A stretch of 64,000 nucleotides of DNA, taken from Rohdeia mirabilis. GTDB taxonomy: Bacteria; Planctomycetota; UBA1135; GCA-002686595. Of this stretch, positions 25,821-32,814 are shown one piece after another. Within the stretch, counting starts at the first letter, position 1, and each line of letters begins with the position of its first letter. The position numbers were made by a program, and so were the translations under genes. The notes beneath the pieces were generated by a model. The model saw only the letters and a program-made list of their open reading frames with translations. It was not told the origin of the DNA and made no database searches. The stretch covers positions 4,588,001 through 4,652,000 of the forward strand of contig CP036290.1 of the NCBI GenBank assembly GCA_007750655.1, written 5' to 3'.

Positions 25821-26234
25821 ATGCACCACCGAAGGACCATCACGAGGCTCGCGGCAGTCGCCGTTCTGACCGCCTGCGTCGCGTCGATCGCGGGCTGCGC
25901 GGCCCCGGCGCCCGCCTGCCCGCCGCCCCCGACCGGGGTCTACGTGGCGGTGCGCACGCTCGAGTCGATCGCGCCGGGAACCGAGCGCCGGACCGTGGTC
26001 GCGTTGCTCGGCGAGCCCAACCGGGTCGTGCGCCTCGAGCCGACGGCGGAGACCCCGGGCGACGAGCTGTGGACCTGGTGCTGCGACGCGATCGAAGCGC
26101 GGACGGGGAAGGTGCTGCTGCTGACCCGCGCGGAGCCGGCGGCGACGTCCTCGACGGCCCGGATCACGTTCGCCGGCGGCCGCGTCCTGCGCGCCTGGGT
26201 CGAGAGCCCGGCGGCGCAGGCGGCCGGCAGCTGA
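25821..26234 (+). CDS. Small lipoprotein with a BamE/OmlA-like domain
   Basis: 137 aa. N-terminal lipoprotein signal with lipobox IAGC (Cys about 26), then a Pro/Ala-rich linker. Residues about 50-125 (IAPGTERRTVVALLGEPNRVVRL ... ELWTW) match the general SmpA/OmlA/BamE pattern of a helix-turn module followed by strands. The ATG at 25821 is chosen because the lipoprotein signal follows directly. Likely anchored in a membrane facing the periplasm. No partner is visible nearby. Confidence 0.7.
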   Translation: MHHRRTITRLAAVAVLTACVASIAGCAAPAPACPPPPTGVYVAVRTLESIAPGTERRTVVALLGEPNRVVRLEPTAETPGDELWTWCCDAIEARTGKVLLLTRAEPAATSSTARITFAGGRVLRAWVESPAAQAAGS

Positions 26235-26277
26235 ATCGAGCGCGCGGCTCGGACCGCCGGCACTTGGACCAGTTCGA

Positions 26278-26751
26278 CTAGGCCACGCGCACGTGCCGCG
26301 CGTTGACGACGTGGTCGGCGACCGAGCTCGCGCACCAGGCCTCGGGCTTCAGTCGCACCTGGAAGCCGCTGCCCAGGCCCATCCCCGCCAACGAGCGCGC
26401 GAACTGCGCCGAGCGGAAGCGTTCGTCCTCGTTGACGTCGAGGTGGATGATCACGTCCTGGGTGACGCGCTCGTTCAACTCCGATGCAAGTTCGAGGCTC
26501 AGCTGCGCCTCGTGGATCAGTCGCTGCGCCAGGTTTCGCATGCGCGGCTGTCGCTCGGAGCGATAGAGCACGCGCCCGCCGCCCACCCGTCGCGGAACGG
26601 CGATGACCGTCACGAAGTAGGTCCAGTTGCCGCGGTTCTTCGAGTCGGTCCCGACGTGGACGCTCGCGTCGTCGTCCGTCAGCAGTTCGTCGAGCGTCTC
26701 CGGCAGGTCCTCGACACGTGCTCCGGAGAGCGTCTTCCACGTTGATCCCAT
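26278..26751 (-). CDS. DUF458 (YkuK-like, RNase H-like) protein
   Basis: 157 aa. It matches the DUF458/YkuK family, predicted to have an RNase H-like fold: VHVGTDSKNRGNWTYFVTVIAV, followed by RMRNLAQRLIHEAQLSLELASEL and IIHLDVNEDERFRS. The first Asp in GTDSK and the LDVN Asp sit where acidic metal ligands of the fold would be. The activity has not been established for the family as far as I know. A CATAAT hexamer lies 8 nt before the ATG on the minus strand. Confidence 0.8.
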   Translation of the reverse strand: MGSTWKTLSGARVEDLPETLDELLTDDDASVHVGTDSKNRGNWTYFVTVIAVPRRVGGGRVLYRSERQPRMRNLAQRLIHEAQLSLELASELNERVTQDVIIHLDVNEDERFRSAQFARSLAGMGLGSGFQVRLKPEAWCASSVADHVVNARHVRVA

Positions 26752-26864
26752 GGGTTGCGATTATGGCCGGGCGCGCGGATTCCTGCTGGAGAGTGCGATA
26801 CTGCGCCGGCGGGGGCACGCCCTTCCACGAACGACCTCGACGCGCCCGCCACTCTTCCACCACG

Positions 26865-27581
26865 ATGCCGCCGCAGGAGCTTCACATCCCGTTCACGCCG
26901 GAGGTGGCCGAGCTGGTCGGGATCGACGGAACGTCCGCACTGGTCGACGGAGCGCTGGGGACGGGCGGGCCGCGCGTGCTGTTCGCCCACGGCGCCGGTG
27001 CTCCGAAGGACTCCGCGTTCATGGCCGGCATGGCGCGGCGCTGGTCCGAGGCGGGAGCGCTGGTCGTGCGCTTCGACTATCCGTACATGGAGCGCGCGCG
27101 CCGCGAGGGCCGGCGCCGACCGCCCGACCGCGCGCCCAAGCTCGTGGCCGCGCACCGCGACGTGCTGCGCGCCGTTCGCGAACGCTGCGACGCGGCGGAC
27201 GCGCGCTGGTTCCTCGCGGGCAAGTCGATGGGCGCGCGCATGTCGACGCTGCTGCTGTCCGAGGACGCGGACCTGGACGTGGCCGGGGCGGTGCTGCTCG
27301 GCTATCCGCTGCACCCCGCGAAGAAGCCCGAATCGCTGCGCAGCGAACACTTCGACCGGCTCGTCACGCCGACGCTGTTCGTCAGCGGCACACGCGATCC
27401 GCTCTGCGACCTCGACCTGTTCGAACGCGAGCGCACCTCGATCGCGGGACCGCACGAGCTGTTCGTCGTCGACGGCGGCGACCACGACCTGGCGGTGCCG
27501 AAGCGCTCGGGACGCACGCACGACGATGTGCTCGACGAGGTGGCGCGTGAGTCGCTGCGCTTCATGGAGCCCGTCCGATGA
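26865..27581 (+). CDS. Alpha/beta hydrolase (KANL3/TEX30-like dienelactone-hydrolase type)
   Basis: 238 aa cytoplasmic hydrolase. It starts from VLFAHGAGAPKDSAFM, with nucleophile elbow AGKSMGARM, acid residue in VSGTRDPLCD and histidine in DGGDHDL, so the full Ser-Asp-His triad is present. The HGAGAP and GKSMGG-like motifs are those of the small KANL3/TEX30-type family. The substrate is unknown. The stop overlaps the start of the AlkA-like gene (ATGA), so the two are co-translated. An upstream in-frame ATG at 26718 would overlap the divergent DUF458 promoter and is rejected. Confidence 0.82.
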   Translation: MPPQELHIPFTPEVAELVGIDGTSALVDGALGTGGPRVLFAHGAGAPKDSAFMAGMARRWSEAGALVVRFDYPYMERARREGRRRPPDRAPKLVAAHRDVLRAVRERCDAADARWFLAGKSMGARMSTLLLSEDADLDVAGAVLLGYPLHPAKKPESLRSEHFDRLVTPTLFVSGTRDPLCDLDLFERERTSIAGPHELFVVDGGDHDLAVPKRSGRTHDDVLDEVARESLRFMEPVR

Positions 27582-28228
27582 CGCGCGCCGGTGCACCGAC
27601 CGCGGCCGAGGTGCGCGCCCTCGCTCGCCGCGATCCGGCGCTCGGTGCCGCGCTGCGCCGCTTGCCGCGCTTCCCCGGGTTCCCGCAGGGCGCCGAACGA
27701 CCGGCCGACTCGCACTTCCACGCCCTGGCGCGCGCGGTCGTGTACCAGATGCTGTCGGGCCGCGCGGCGGCGACGATCCACGCGCGCGTCCACGCGTTGA
27801 CGCCGGGTTCGCGCTTCGCGACGCCGAAGCAGATGCTCGCGATCGAGCAGGACCAGCTGCGTGCGGCCGGCCTGTCGCGCGCCAAGGCCGCAGCGCTGCA
27901 CGACCTGGCGGAGCGCTCGCTCGACGGGCGCCTGCCGCTGCGGTCGATCGCACGCCGACCGGACGACGATGTCGTGGCCGCGATCGCCGAGGTGCGCGGC
28001 ATCGGGCCGTGGACCGCGCAGATGTTCCTGATCTTCCGACTGGGGCGCCTCGACGTCATGCCGAGCACCGACCTCGGCGTGCAGGAAGGTCTGCGCCGAC
28101 TCGACGGTCTGGCCGAGCGCCCGACGCCGCGCGAACTCGCCGCGCGCGCGGAGATCTGGGCGCCGCTGCGTTCGGTGGCGAGCTGGGTGCTGTGGCGGCT
28201 CGCGGACGAGGCACCCGCCGAGGTCTGA
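27578..28228 (+). CDS. DNA-3-methyladenine glycosylase II (AlkA-like, HhH-GPD)
   Basis: 216 aa. Removes alkylated bases in base-excision repair. The helix-hairpin-helix and catalytic loop are clear: IAEVRGIGPWTAQMFLIF, then VMPSTDLGVQEG, in which the Asp of STDLG is the expected catalytic residue. An upstream FHALARAVVYQMLSGRAAATIHAR matches the HhH-GPD first helices. It lacks the iron-sulfur cluster cysteines of Nth/MutY. At 216 aa it is shorter than E. coli AlkA because it lacks the N-terminal beta domain, as is common in bacterial MAG2-type enzymes. Confidence 0.88.
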   Translation: MTRAGAPTAAEVRALARRDPALGAALRRLPRFPGFPQGAERPADSHFHALARAVVYQMLSGRAAATIHARVHALTPGSRFATPKQMLAIEQDQLRAAGLSRAKAAALHDLAERSLDGRLPLRSIARRPDDDVVAAIAEVRGIGPWTAQMFLIFRLGRLDVMPSTDLGVQEGLRRLDGLAERPTPRELAARAEIWAPLRSVASWVLWRLADEAPAEV

Positions 28229-28252
28229 GGGAACAGCCCCGTCCTGCCGCAC

Positions 28253-30832
28253 TCAGTCCGATCCGAGCAGGCGATTCTCGAGCACGCGCAGAACGGCGTC
28301 GTTCCCGTCGAAGACGACGAGGTCCGCGATGGCGTCGCCGTTCGCATCGATCGTCTCGAGTCGAAACTGGTCGAAGACGAGCCCGAACGATCGCGGCGAG
28401 TCGAACGAACCGTCGCCGCGACCGGGATGCACGAGGAAGCGCCCCCTGTTGCCGTAGCTGGCGATCAGATCCGGGTTCGTGTCGCCATCGACGTCGGCGA
28501 CGTTGATCGAGGCCGGGCCGCTCCCGTCGACCCCCTCGAGAATGGTGGGCAGGGAGTAGCCGCCGCCACCCAATGCGAGGATCACGGCGACGCCGGCCGT
28601 TCCGGGACTGAATGTCCGGCGGACGACGATGTCGCGGAGTCCGTTGCCGTCGAGGTCGTGGAGTCGGATCTCGCTGGGCGATACACCGGTGGCGATCGAG
28701 CCGGCGACGGTGAACGTCCCGTCCCCATCGCTGATGAGAATCGCGATCGACTCGCTCGGGAACGTACGGGCCATGTACAGGTCCAGCAGTCCGTCCTCGT
28801 CGATGTCGGTGGCGGCGAAGGTGCGGGTCATGTTTCCCGGGAGGGATTCGATCCCTGGGCCGAAGCCGCCCGCGCCGTCACCCAGGTACGTCACGACGCG
28901 ATCGGGAGTGCTTGACGTGGTGACCAGATCGACGAAACCGTCTCCATCCACGTCCCCCGCTTCGATGTCACCCGGCACGAAGCCCGTGTCGATCATCGAT
29001 GTGGCGCCGAACGCGGCCGTCCCGTCGCCCAGGGCGACGAGGATCCCCGGATCCGGATTCCCGACCCCGGCCACAAGATCGAGGATGCCGTCCCGGTCGA
29101 GATCGACGAGCGCGGTCCCGGGCGACGTGTTGCCCGTCATCACGAGCCCCCCCGCGGCGAACTCGACCGCGTTCGCTCCGAGCAGGATCGCGGTGAGGTC
29201 CGGTGTGAGGCCGCGCAGTACCAGGTCGTCGATCCCGTCCAGGTCCACGTCGCCCACGGCGGTGTGGAACGCCTGGGCCGGAATCGGTTGGATCGCGGGC
29301 AGACCGAATCCGCCGCTCCCGTCGCCGAACGCCACGCAGACGCCCGACCAGGCGTGGCCGATGCACACATCCAAGATGCCGTCCGTGTCGAAGTCGGCGA
29401 ACGCGGGCCCGGAGTGTCCGGCCACGGCGCGCCGCTCCTCCACGAGGGTGAACGTTCCTGCTCCGTCGCCGACGAGCGTGATCACGAGGCCGTTCCTTCC
29501 GAGAACCGCGTCGACGAGCCCGTCGCCGTTCCTGTCGAACAACTCGACCGGGTAGCGACTGCCGAGCCCCGTGAACACCGTCTCTTTCGTCGGGTTGAAC
29601 GTGCCGCGGCCCTCGTTGATCAGCGAGCCGATCGACGTCGCGCTGGCGGCCACCACGTCGAGAAGACCGTCGCCGTCGACGTCCGCGACGGCGAGCGTCA
29701 GCGGTTCGGTGAAGGCGTAGCTCTGCGCGGCGCCGAACGTCCCGTCACCGGCGCCCGGCAGGATCAGGATCTCGTCGGTGGACTGACTCGCAACGACGGC
29801 GTCGGGCGTCCCGTCCCCGTCGATGTCCGCCAACGCGACCTCACTCGGAGAGTCACCGAGGGCCGAAGTGAACGCCGCCGCGAACGTCCCGTCCCCGTTT
29901 CCCAGGTGCACGACCAATAGGTCGTCCTCGTACGCGACCGAGACCAGATCGAGGTCGCCGTCGCCGTCCAGGTCGGCCGCATCCGTGTCGAGGAGGCTGG
30001 GCAGTGTTTCGTCGGCGAACGCGTGGACGAAGCCGCCCGCGCCATCTCCGAGGTGTACGACGAGGTCGCCCGTGGGGGAGGTCCCCGAACGAAGACCGAC
30101 AGCGGCGAAGTCGAGCGCCCCATCGCCGTCCAGGTCGGCGACGACGGCCGCTCTCGGCCGATCGAGCGCGTTGACCGTCTCGTAGGAAGCGGCGAAGCGT
30201 CCCGCACCGTCCCCCAGTCCGACGATCTGACGACCCCCTTCCTCGGCGACCACCACGTCCGGGTGACCGTCGCCATCGAAGTCACCGGTGGCGACGACGT
30301 CGGTCTCGACGTCGCCGAGCGTCAACTCGAAGTCGAACAACCGCCCCGACGCTGGCGGCCCGATCCGCACCCGCCGCCCGGGGGTGATCGCATAGCCGTT
30401 CGGGCCGAGCGGGTCCTCGACCATGCCCTGCACGACGATCTCGCAACCGACCAACCCCGGCGCGACCGGCAGTTGGGCGAAGCCGCGGGGCGAGTCGCCC
30501 GCCGCGTCCGTCGTGAACGCGAACACGTCGAGCACCGGGAACTGCGGATGGACCGTCGCGCCGAAGAACGCCACCTCGACCGGGGCAGCGGACGCGCTCA
30601 GGACGAAACAGCCGTGGGCGAACGGGCGGCACCGACGCATGCGCAGCGCGAAGGGCGACCCGACCGCGGGCGCCCCGTCGAACACCATGCGCGGGACCCC
30701 GTGCGTGCCCGCCGAGCCGCCTCCGAGGTCGACCGAGGCGGCCGGTTGGACCCCCTGCGCGAGCGCGAGCGGTGCGAGGAGAGCGGCGGCGAAGAGCGAG
30801 ATGGCGAGCGAGAGGAGCGGGGCAGGGCGCAT
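28253..30832 (-). CDS. Secreted FG-GAP/VCBS-repeat protein
   Basis: 859 aa with a signal peptide ending ALAQG. An N-terminal beta-rich domain (about 30-175) resembles the C-terminal domain of the beta-helix protein at 11294 (VDLGGGSAGTHG, FFGATVHPQF, CEIVVQG). Residues about 180-850 are about 13 FG-GAP-like units containing calcium-binding D-x-D-G-D-G motifs (VDGDGLLDVV, VDLDGIDDLV, DLDGDGDLDLVS), which form integrin-alpha-like seven-bladed propellers, probably two of them. Such proteins are exported and often adhesive or polysaccharide-associated. No enzyme domain is visible. A TAGGGT hexamer 48 nt upstream may be its -10. Confidence 0.82.
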   Translation of the reverse strand: MRPAPLLSLAISLFAAALLAPLALAQGVQPAASVDLGGGSAGTHGVPRMVFDGAPAVGSPFALRMRRCRPFAHGCFVLSASAAPVEVAFFGATVHPQFPVLDVFAFTTDAAGDSPRGFAQLPVAPGLVGCEIVVQGMVEDPLGPNGYAITPGRRVRIGPPASGRLFDFELTLGDVETDVVATGDFDGDGHPDVVVAEEGGRQIVGLGDGAGRFAASYETVNALDRPRAAVVADLDGDGALDFAAVGLRSGTSPTGDLVVHLGDGAGGFVHAFADETLPSLLDTDAADLDGDGDLDLVSVAYEDDLLVVHLGNGDGTFAAAFTSALGDSPSEVALADIDGDGTPDAVVASQSTDEILILPGAGDGTFGAAQSYAFTEPLTLAVADVDGDGLLDVVAASATSIGSLINEGRGTFNPTKETVFTGLGSRYPVELFDRNGDGLVDAVLGRNGLVITLVGDGAGTFTLVEERRAVAGHSGPAFADFDTDGILDVCIGHAWSGVCVAFGDGSGGFGLPAIQPIPAQAFHTAVGDVDLDGIDDLVLRGLTPDLTAILLGANAVEFAAGGLVMTGNTSPGTALVDLDRDGILDLVAGVGNPDPGILVALGDGTAAFGATSMIDTGFVPGDIEAGDVDGDGFVDLVTTSSTPDRVVTYLGDGAGGFGPGIESLPGNMTRTFAATDIDEDGLLDLYMARTFPSESIAILISDGDGTFTVAGSIATGVSPSEIRLHDLDGNGLRDIVVRRTFSPGTAGVAVILALGGGGYSLPTILEGVDGSGPASINVADVDGDTNPDLIASYGNRGRFLVHPGRGDGSFDSPRSFGLVFDQFRLETIDANGDAIADLVVFDGNDAVLRVLENRLLGSD

Positions 30833-30915
30833 GGATCCGGTCTGTGGGTCGCGATGGAGTGCGCTGTGGCGCGCGCACCGACCCTACTCGCAGCCCCGTC
30901 GCTCCGGGGATCCGA

Positions 30916-31740
30916 TCAGCCGAACCGCGGCAGTTCGACCGGCCAGGCGGCGCCGCGCAACCAGGCGTCGGTCGCCGCGCGCAGGTCGCGCACCGTGCCC
31001 GGCGAGCCCTCGGCCGGATCCGCGCCGTCGACGACGCGCTCGGTCGCGTCCCACAGCTCGGCGCGGCGCTCGAGCGAGAAGCGCGCACCCCGGCGCACGA
31101 GATCGCGCGTGCTCTCGTCGACCGCGAGCCGCCCCATCGCTTCCGCCATCCACGCGCCGTGGTCCTGGTCCTGCTCGGTGTGCAGGTCGAAGTAGAGGCG
31201 CTCGGCCTCGGTCACACCGGCCGCCGCGAGACCGCGCACGAGGCTCGCGAACATCGGCGGGATCGCCCACTCGTGGCCGGGGCCGAACGCTCCGAGTCCG
31301 ACGAGGAAGGGCTGCTCGCGACACAGGGCCAGATGCGCGCCGACGTGGCGCCAGACCGCGGGCGCGAGCGGCGTCCGATCGCGCGCGTCGCCGCCCGTCC
31401 CGAGCCGCGCGAGGAAGTGCGCGTACAGCTCGGCGTGGTCGTGGCCGTCGGAGCCTTCGCCGTACTCGTCGACGAGCACCTTCGCGAGCCACAGCTTCTG
31501 GGACGAGTCGTCGGTCGCCAGCAACAGCAGCTCGAGGTAGCGCGTGAAGACCCCGACCAGAGCCACGTGCTGGCCGCCGAAGCGGGCGTACTGGTCGCGC
31601 GTCAACTCGCCGCGGCCGGCGCGGACGAGCAGCGGATGGGTGACCGCGCGCGAGCCTTCGATCTCGCGCTGCAGGGCGCCCATCCAATCGGTCGAGGCGG
31701 CGCGGGTCGCGCCGGCGGTCGGTGCGTCGATCTGAGTCAT
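30916..31740 (-). CDS. Haem-oxygenase-like diiron oxidase (iron-containing redox enzyme, PqqC/TenA fold)
   Basis: 274 aa all-helical protein. The pattern DEYGEGSDGHDHAELYAHFL, then GPGHEWAIPPMF, then FDLHTEQDQDHGAW supplies Glu, His, Glu, His, Asp and His residues placed as in haem-oxygenase-like diiron oxidases (HDO superfamily, Haem_oxygenas_2). Members catalyse varied oxidations of amines, fatty acids and amino-acid side chains, so the substrate cannot be given. It lies 10 nt downstream of a thioredoxin-like lipoprotein gene and is probably in its operon. Confidence 0.75.
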   Translation of the reverse strand: MTQIDAPTAGATRAASTDWMGALQREIEGSRAVTHPLLVRAGRGELTRDQYARFGGQHVALVGVFTRYLELLLLATDDSSQKLWLAKVLVDEYGEGSDGHDHAELYAHFLARLGTGGDARDRTPLAPAVWRHVGAHLALCREQPFLVGLGAFGPGHEWAIPPMFASLVRGLAAAGVTEAERLYFDLHTEQDQDHGAWMAEAMGRLAVDESTRDLVRRGARFSLERRAELWDATERVVDGADPAEGSPGTVRDLRAATDAWLRGAAWPVELPRFG

Positions 31741-31750
31741 GGCGCGTGGA

Positions 31751-32308
31751 TCATCGACCGCGCAGTTCGGCGAGTCGAGCCTCCATGTCGAGCTGTTCGC
31801 GCGCCGAGTAGCCCTCGTCGTGGAACCACACCACGCGGCCCTCGGCGTCGAGCAGCAGCACGCGCATGTTGCGGTTCTTCTCGTTGCCGGTGAACTCCGC
31901 GACCGGCGCGGCGGCCGACCCGTAGACCGTCACGACCGAGGCCCAGTCCTCGGGCGGAATGCCGCCGCGCATGCCTTCGTCGATCGTGCCGCTGAACAGG
32001 CTCGCGATCGCACTCGGGATCGTCGGCAGTTCGACGATGCGCACGTCGAGCTCCGCCGCGAGCAAGCCGTACAACCAACGGTCGGCGTCGAACTGCGCGT
32101 CCTGCTCGTAGCCGACGAGCACGACCGTGGGCGAACCCAACCAGGCGGTCGGCACCTCGACCTCTACGCGCTCGAGCGACTCACCGGTCGTGGTCGGGAA
32201 GACTTCGCCGGTGGGGACCCGGTTCGGGATCGGCGAGGAGCATCCGACGGAGGTGGAGACGACGACCGCGAGGGCGATGGCGGCGGCGACGATCGGCTTG
32301 GTTCTCAT
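31751..32308 (-). CDS. Thioredoxin-like lipoprotein
   Basis: 185 aa. Lipoprotein signal with lipobox SVGC (Cys about 23). The remainder has an AhpC/thioredoxin-like layout: PTGEVFPTTTGESLERVEV, a strand TVVLVGYEQDAQFDADRWL, and VVTVYGSAAAPVAEF, then MRVLLLDAEGRVVWFHDEGYS near the end, typical of the last strands of thioredoxin folds. The CxxC site is absent; GYEQDAQ occupies that place, so it is not a normal disulfide reductase. It resembles ATP10-like or YtfJ-like proteins only in outline. First gene of a two-gene unit with the diiron oxidase. Confidence 0.62.
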   Translation of the reverse strand: MRTKPIVAAAIALAVVVSTSVGCSSPIPNRVPTGEVFPTTTGESLERVEVEVPTAWLGSPTVVLVGYEQDAQFDADRWLYGLLAAELDVRIVELPTIPSAIASLFSGTIDEGMRGGIPPEDWASVVTVYGSAAAPVAEFTGNEKNRNMRVLLLDAEGRVVWFHDEGYSAREQLDMEARLAELRGR

Positions 32309-32412
32309 GGTGCGGTGCGTTTCGCAGTCCTGGGTCCGCCCGATGCAGCGGTCCGCGGCGAAGTCGGGCGGCCGGAGCGGGACCGCACGCGCGGTGGGCG
32401 CTCGCCACGCAG

Positions 32413-32456
32413 AACGGGCCCGGAGCGACCGCCTGTGCGATCGGTCCGGGCCCGTT
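32413..32456 (-). terminator. 12-bp hairpin downstream of rpsU
   Basis: Perfect inverted repeat AACGGGCCCGGA (32413-32424) with its complement (32445-32456), located 35 nt beyond the rpsU stop on the minus strand and before the lipoprotein gene. No T tract follows. Confidence 0.65.
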
Positions 32457-32491
32457 CCATTCCTCGTGCGACGCGTGCGCGCCGATCCGCT

Positions 32492-32710
32492 CTAGCGGCG
32501 TCCGCCCGCGCGACGCTGGGCGAAGCGGGTGGCGCGTTGGATCGTGCGGATGCGTTCGCGGCGCTCGCGGCGGCGCTGGTCGCTGCGCTTCTCGTGCCAG
32601 GAGTTGGCCTTGGCGAGACGGAAGACGCCGCCGTAGTTGCACTGACGCTTGAAACGGCGGAGAGCCGCTTCGAGCGACTCGTTGGCGCGGACTTGGACCT
32701 TGATCGACAT
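32492..32710 (-). CDS. rpsU: 30S ribosomal protein S21
   Basis: 72 aa from the ATG at 32710. The sequence VQVRANESLEAALRRFKRQCNYGG is the S21 signature, and the C-terminus is strongly basic (RRRERRERIRTIQRATRFAQRR). It binds 16S rRNA near the anti-Shine-Dalgarno region. The length matches the family. It is divergent from recD2 and monocistronic, with a hairpin downstream. Confidence 0.95.
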   Translation of the reverse strand: MSIKVQVRANESLEAALRRFKRQCNYGGVFRLAKANSWHEKRSDQRRRERRERIRTIQRATRFAQRRAGGRR

Positions 32711-32798
32711 GGGCTGGGTAGCGGGATTGGTGGCGCGCTGGCGCACGAGGGGCGACCAGTATGGGGATCGAGGGCCGAAAGGCAAGGGGGCGCGCGGC

Positions 32799-32804
32799 TA
32801 GGAT
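32799..32804 (+). promoter_or_regulatory. -10 element (TAGGAT) 10 nt before the recD2 start
   Basis: TAGGAT, 10 nt, then ATG at 32815. It supports that ATG over the in-frame ATG at 32761. Confidence 0.45.
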
Positions 32805-32814
32805 TCCGGTCCCC

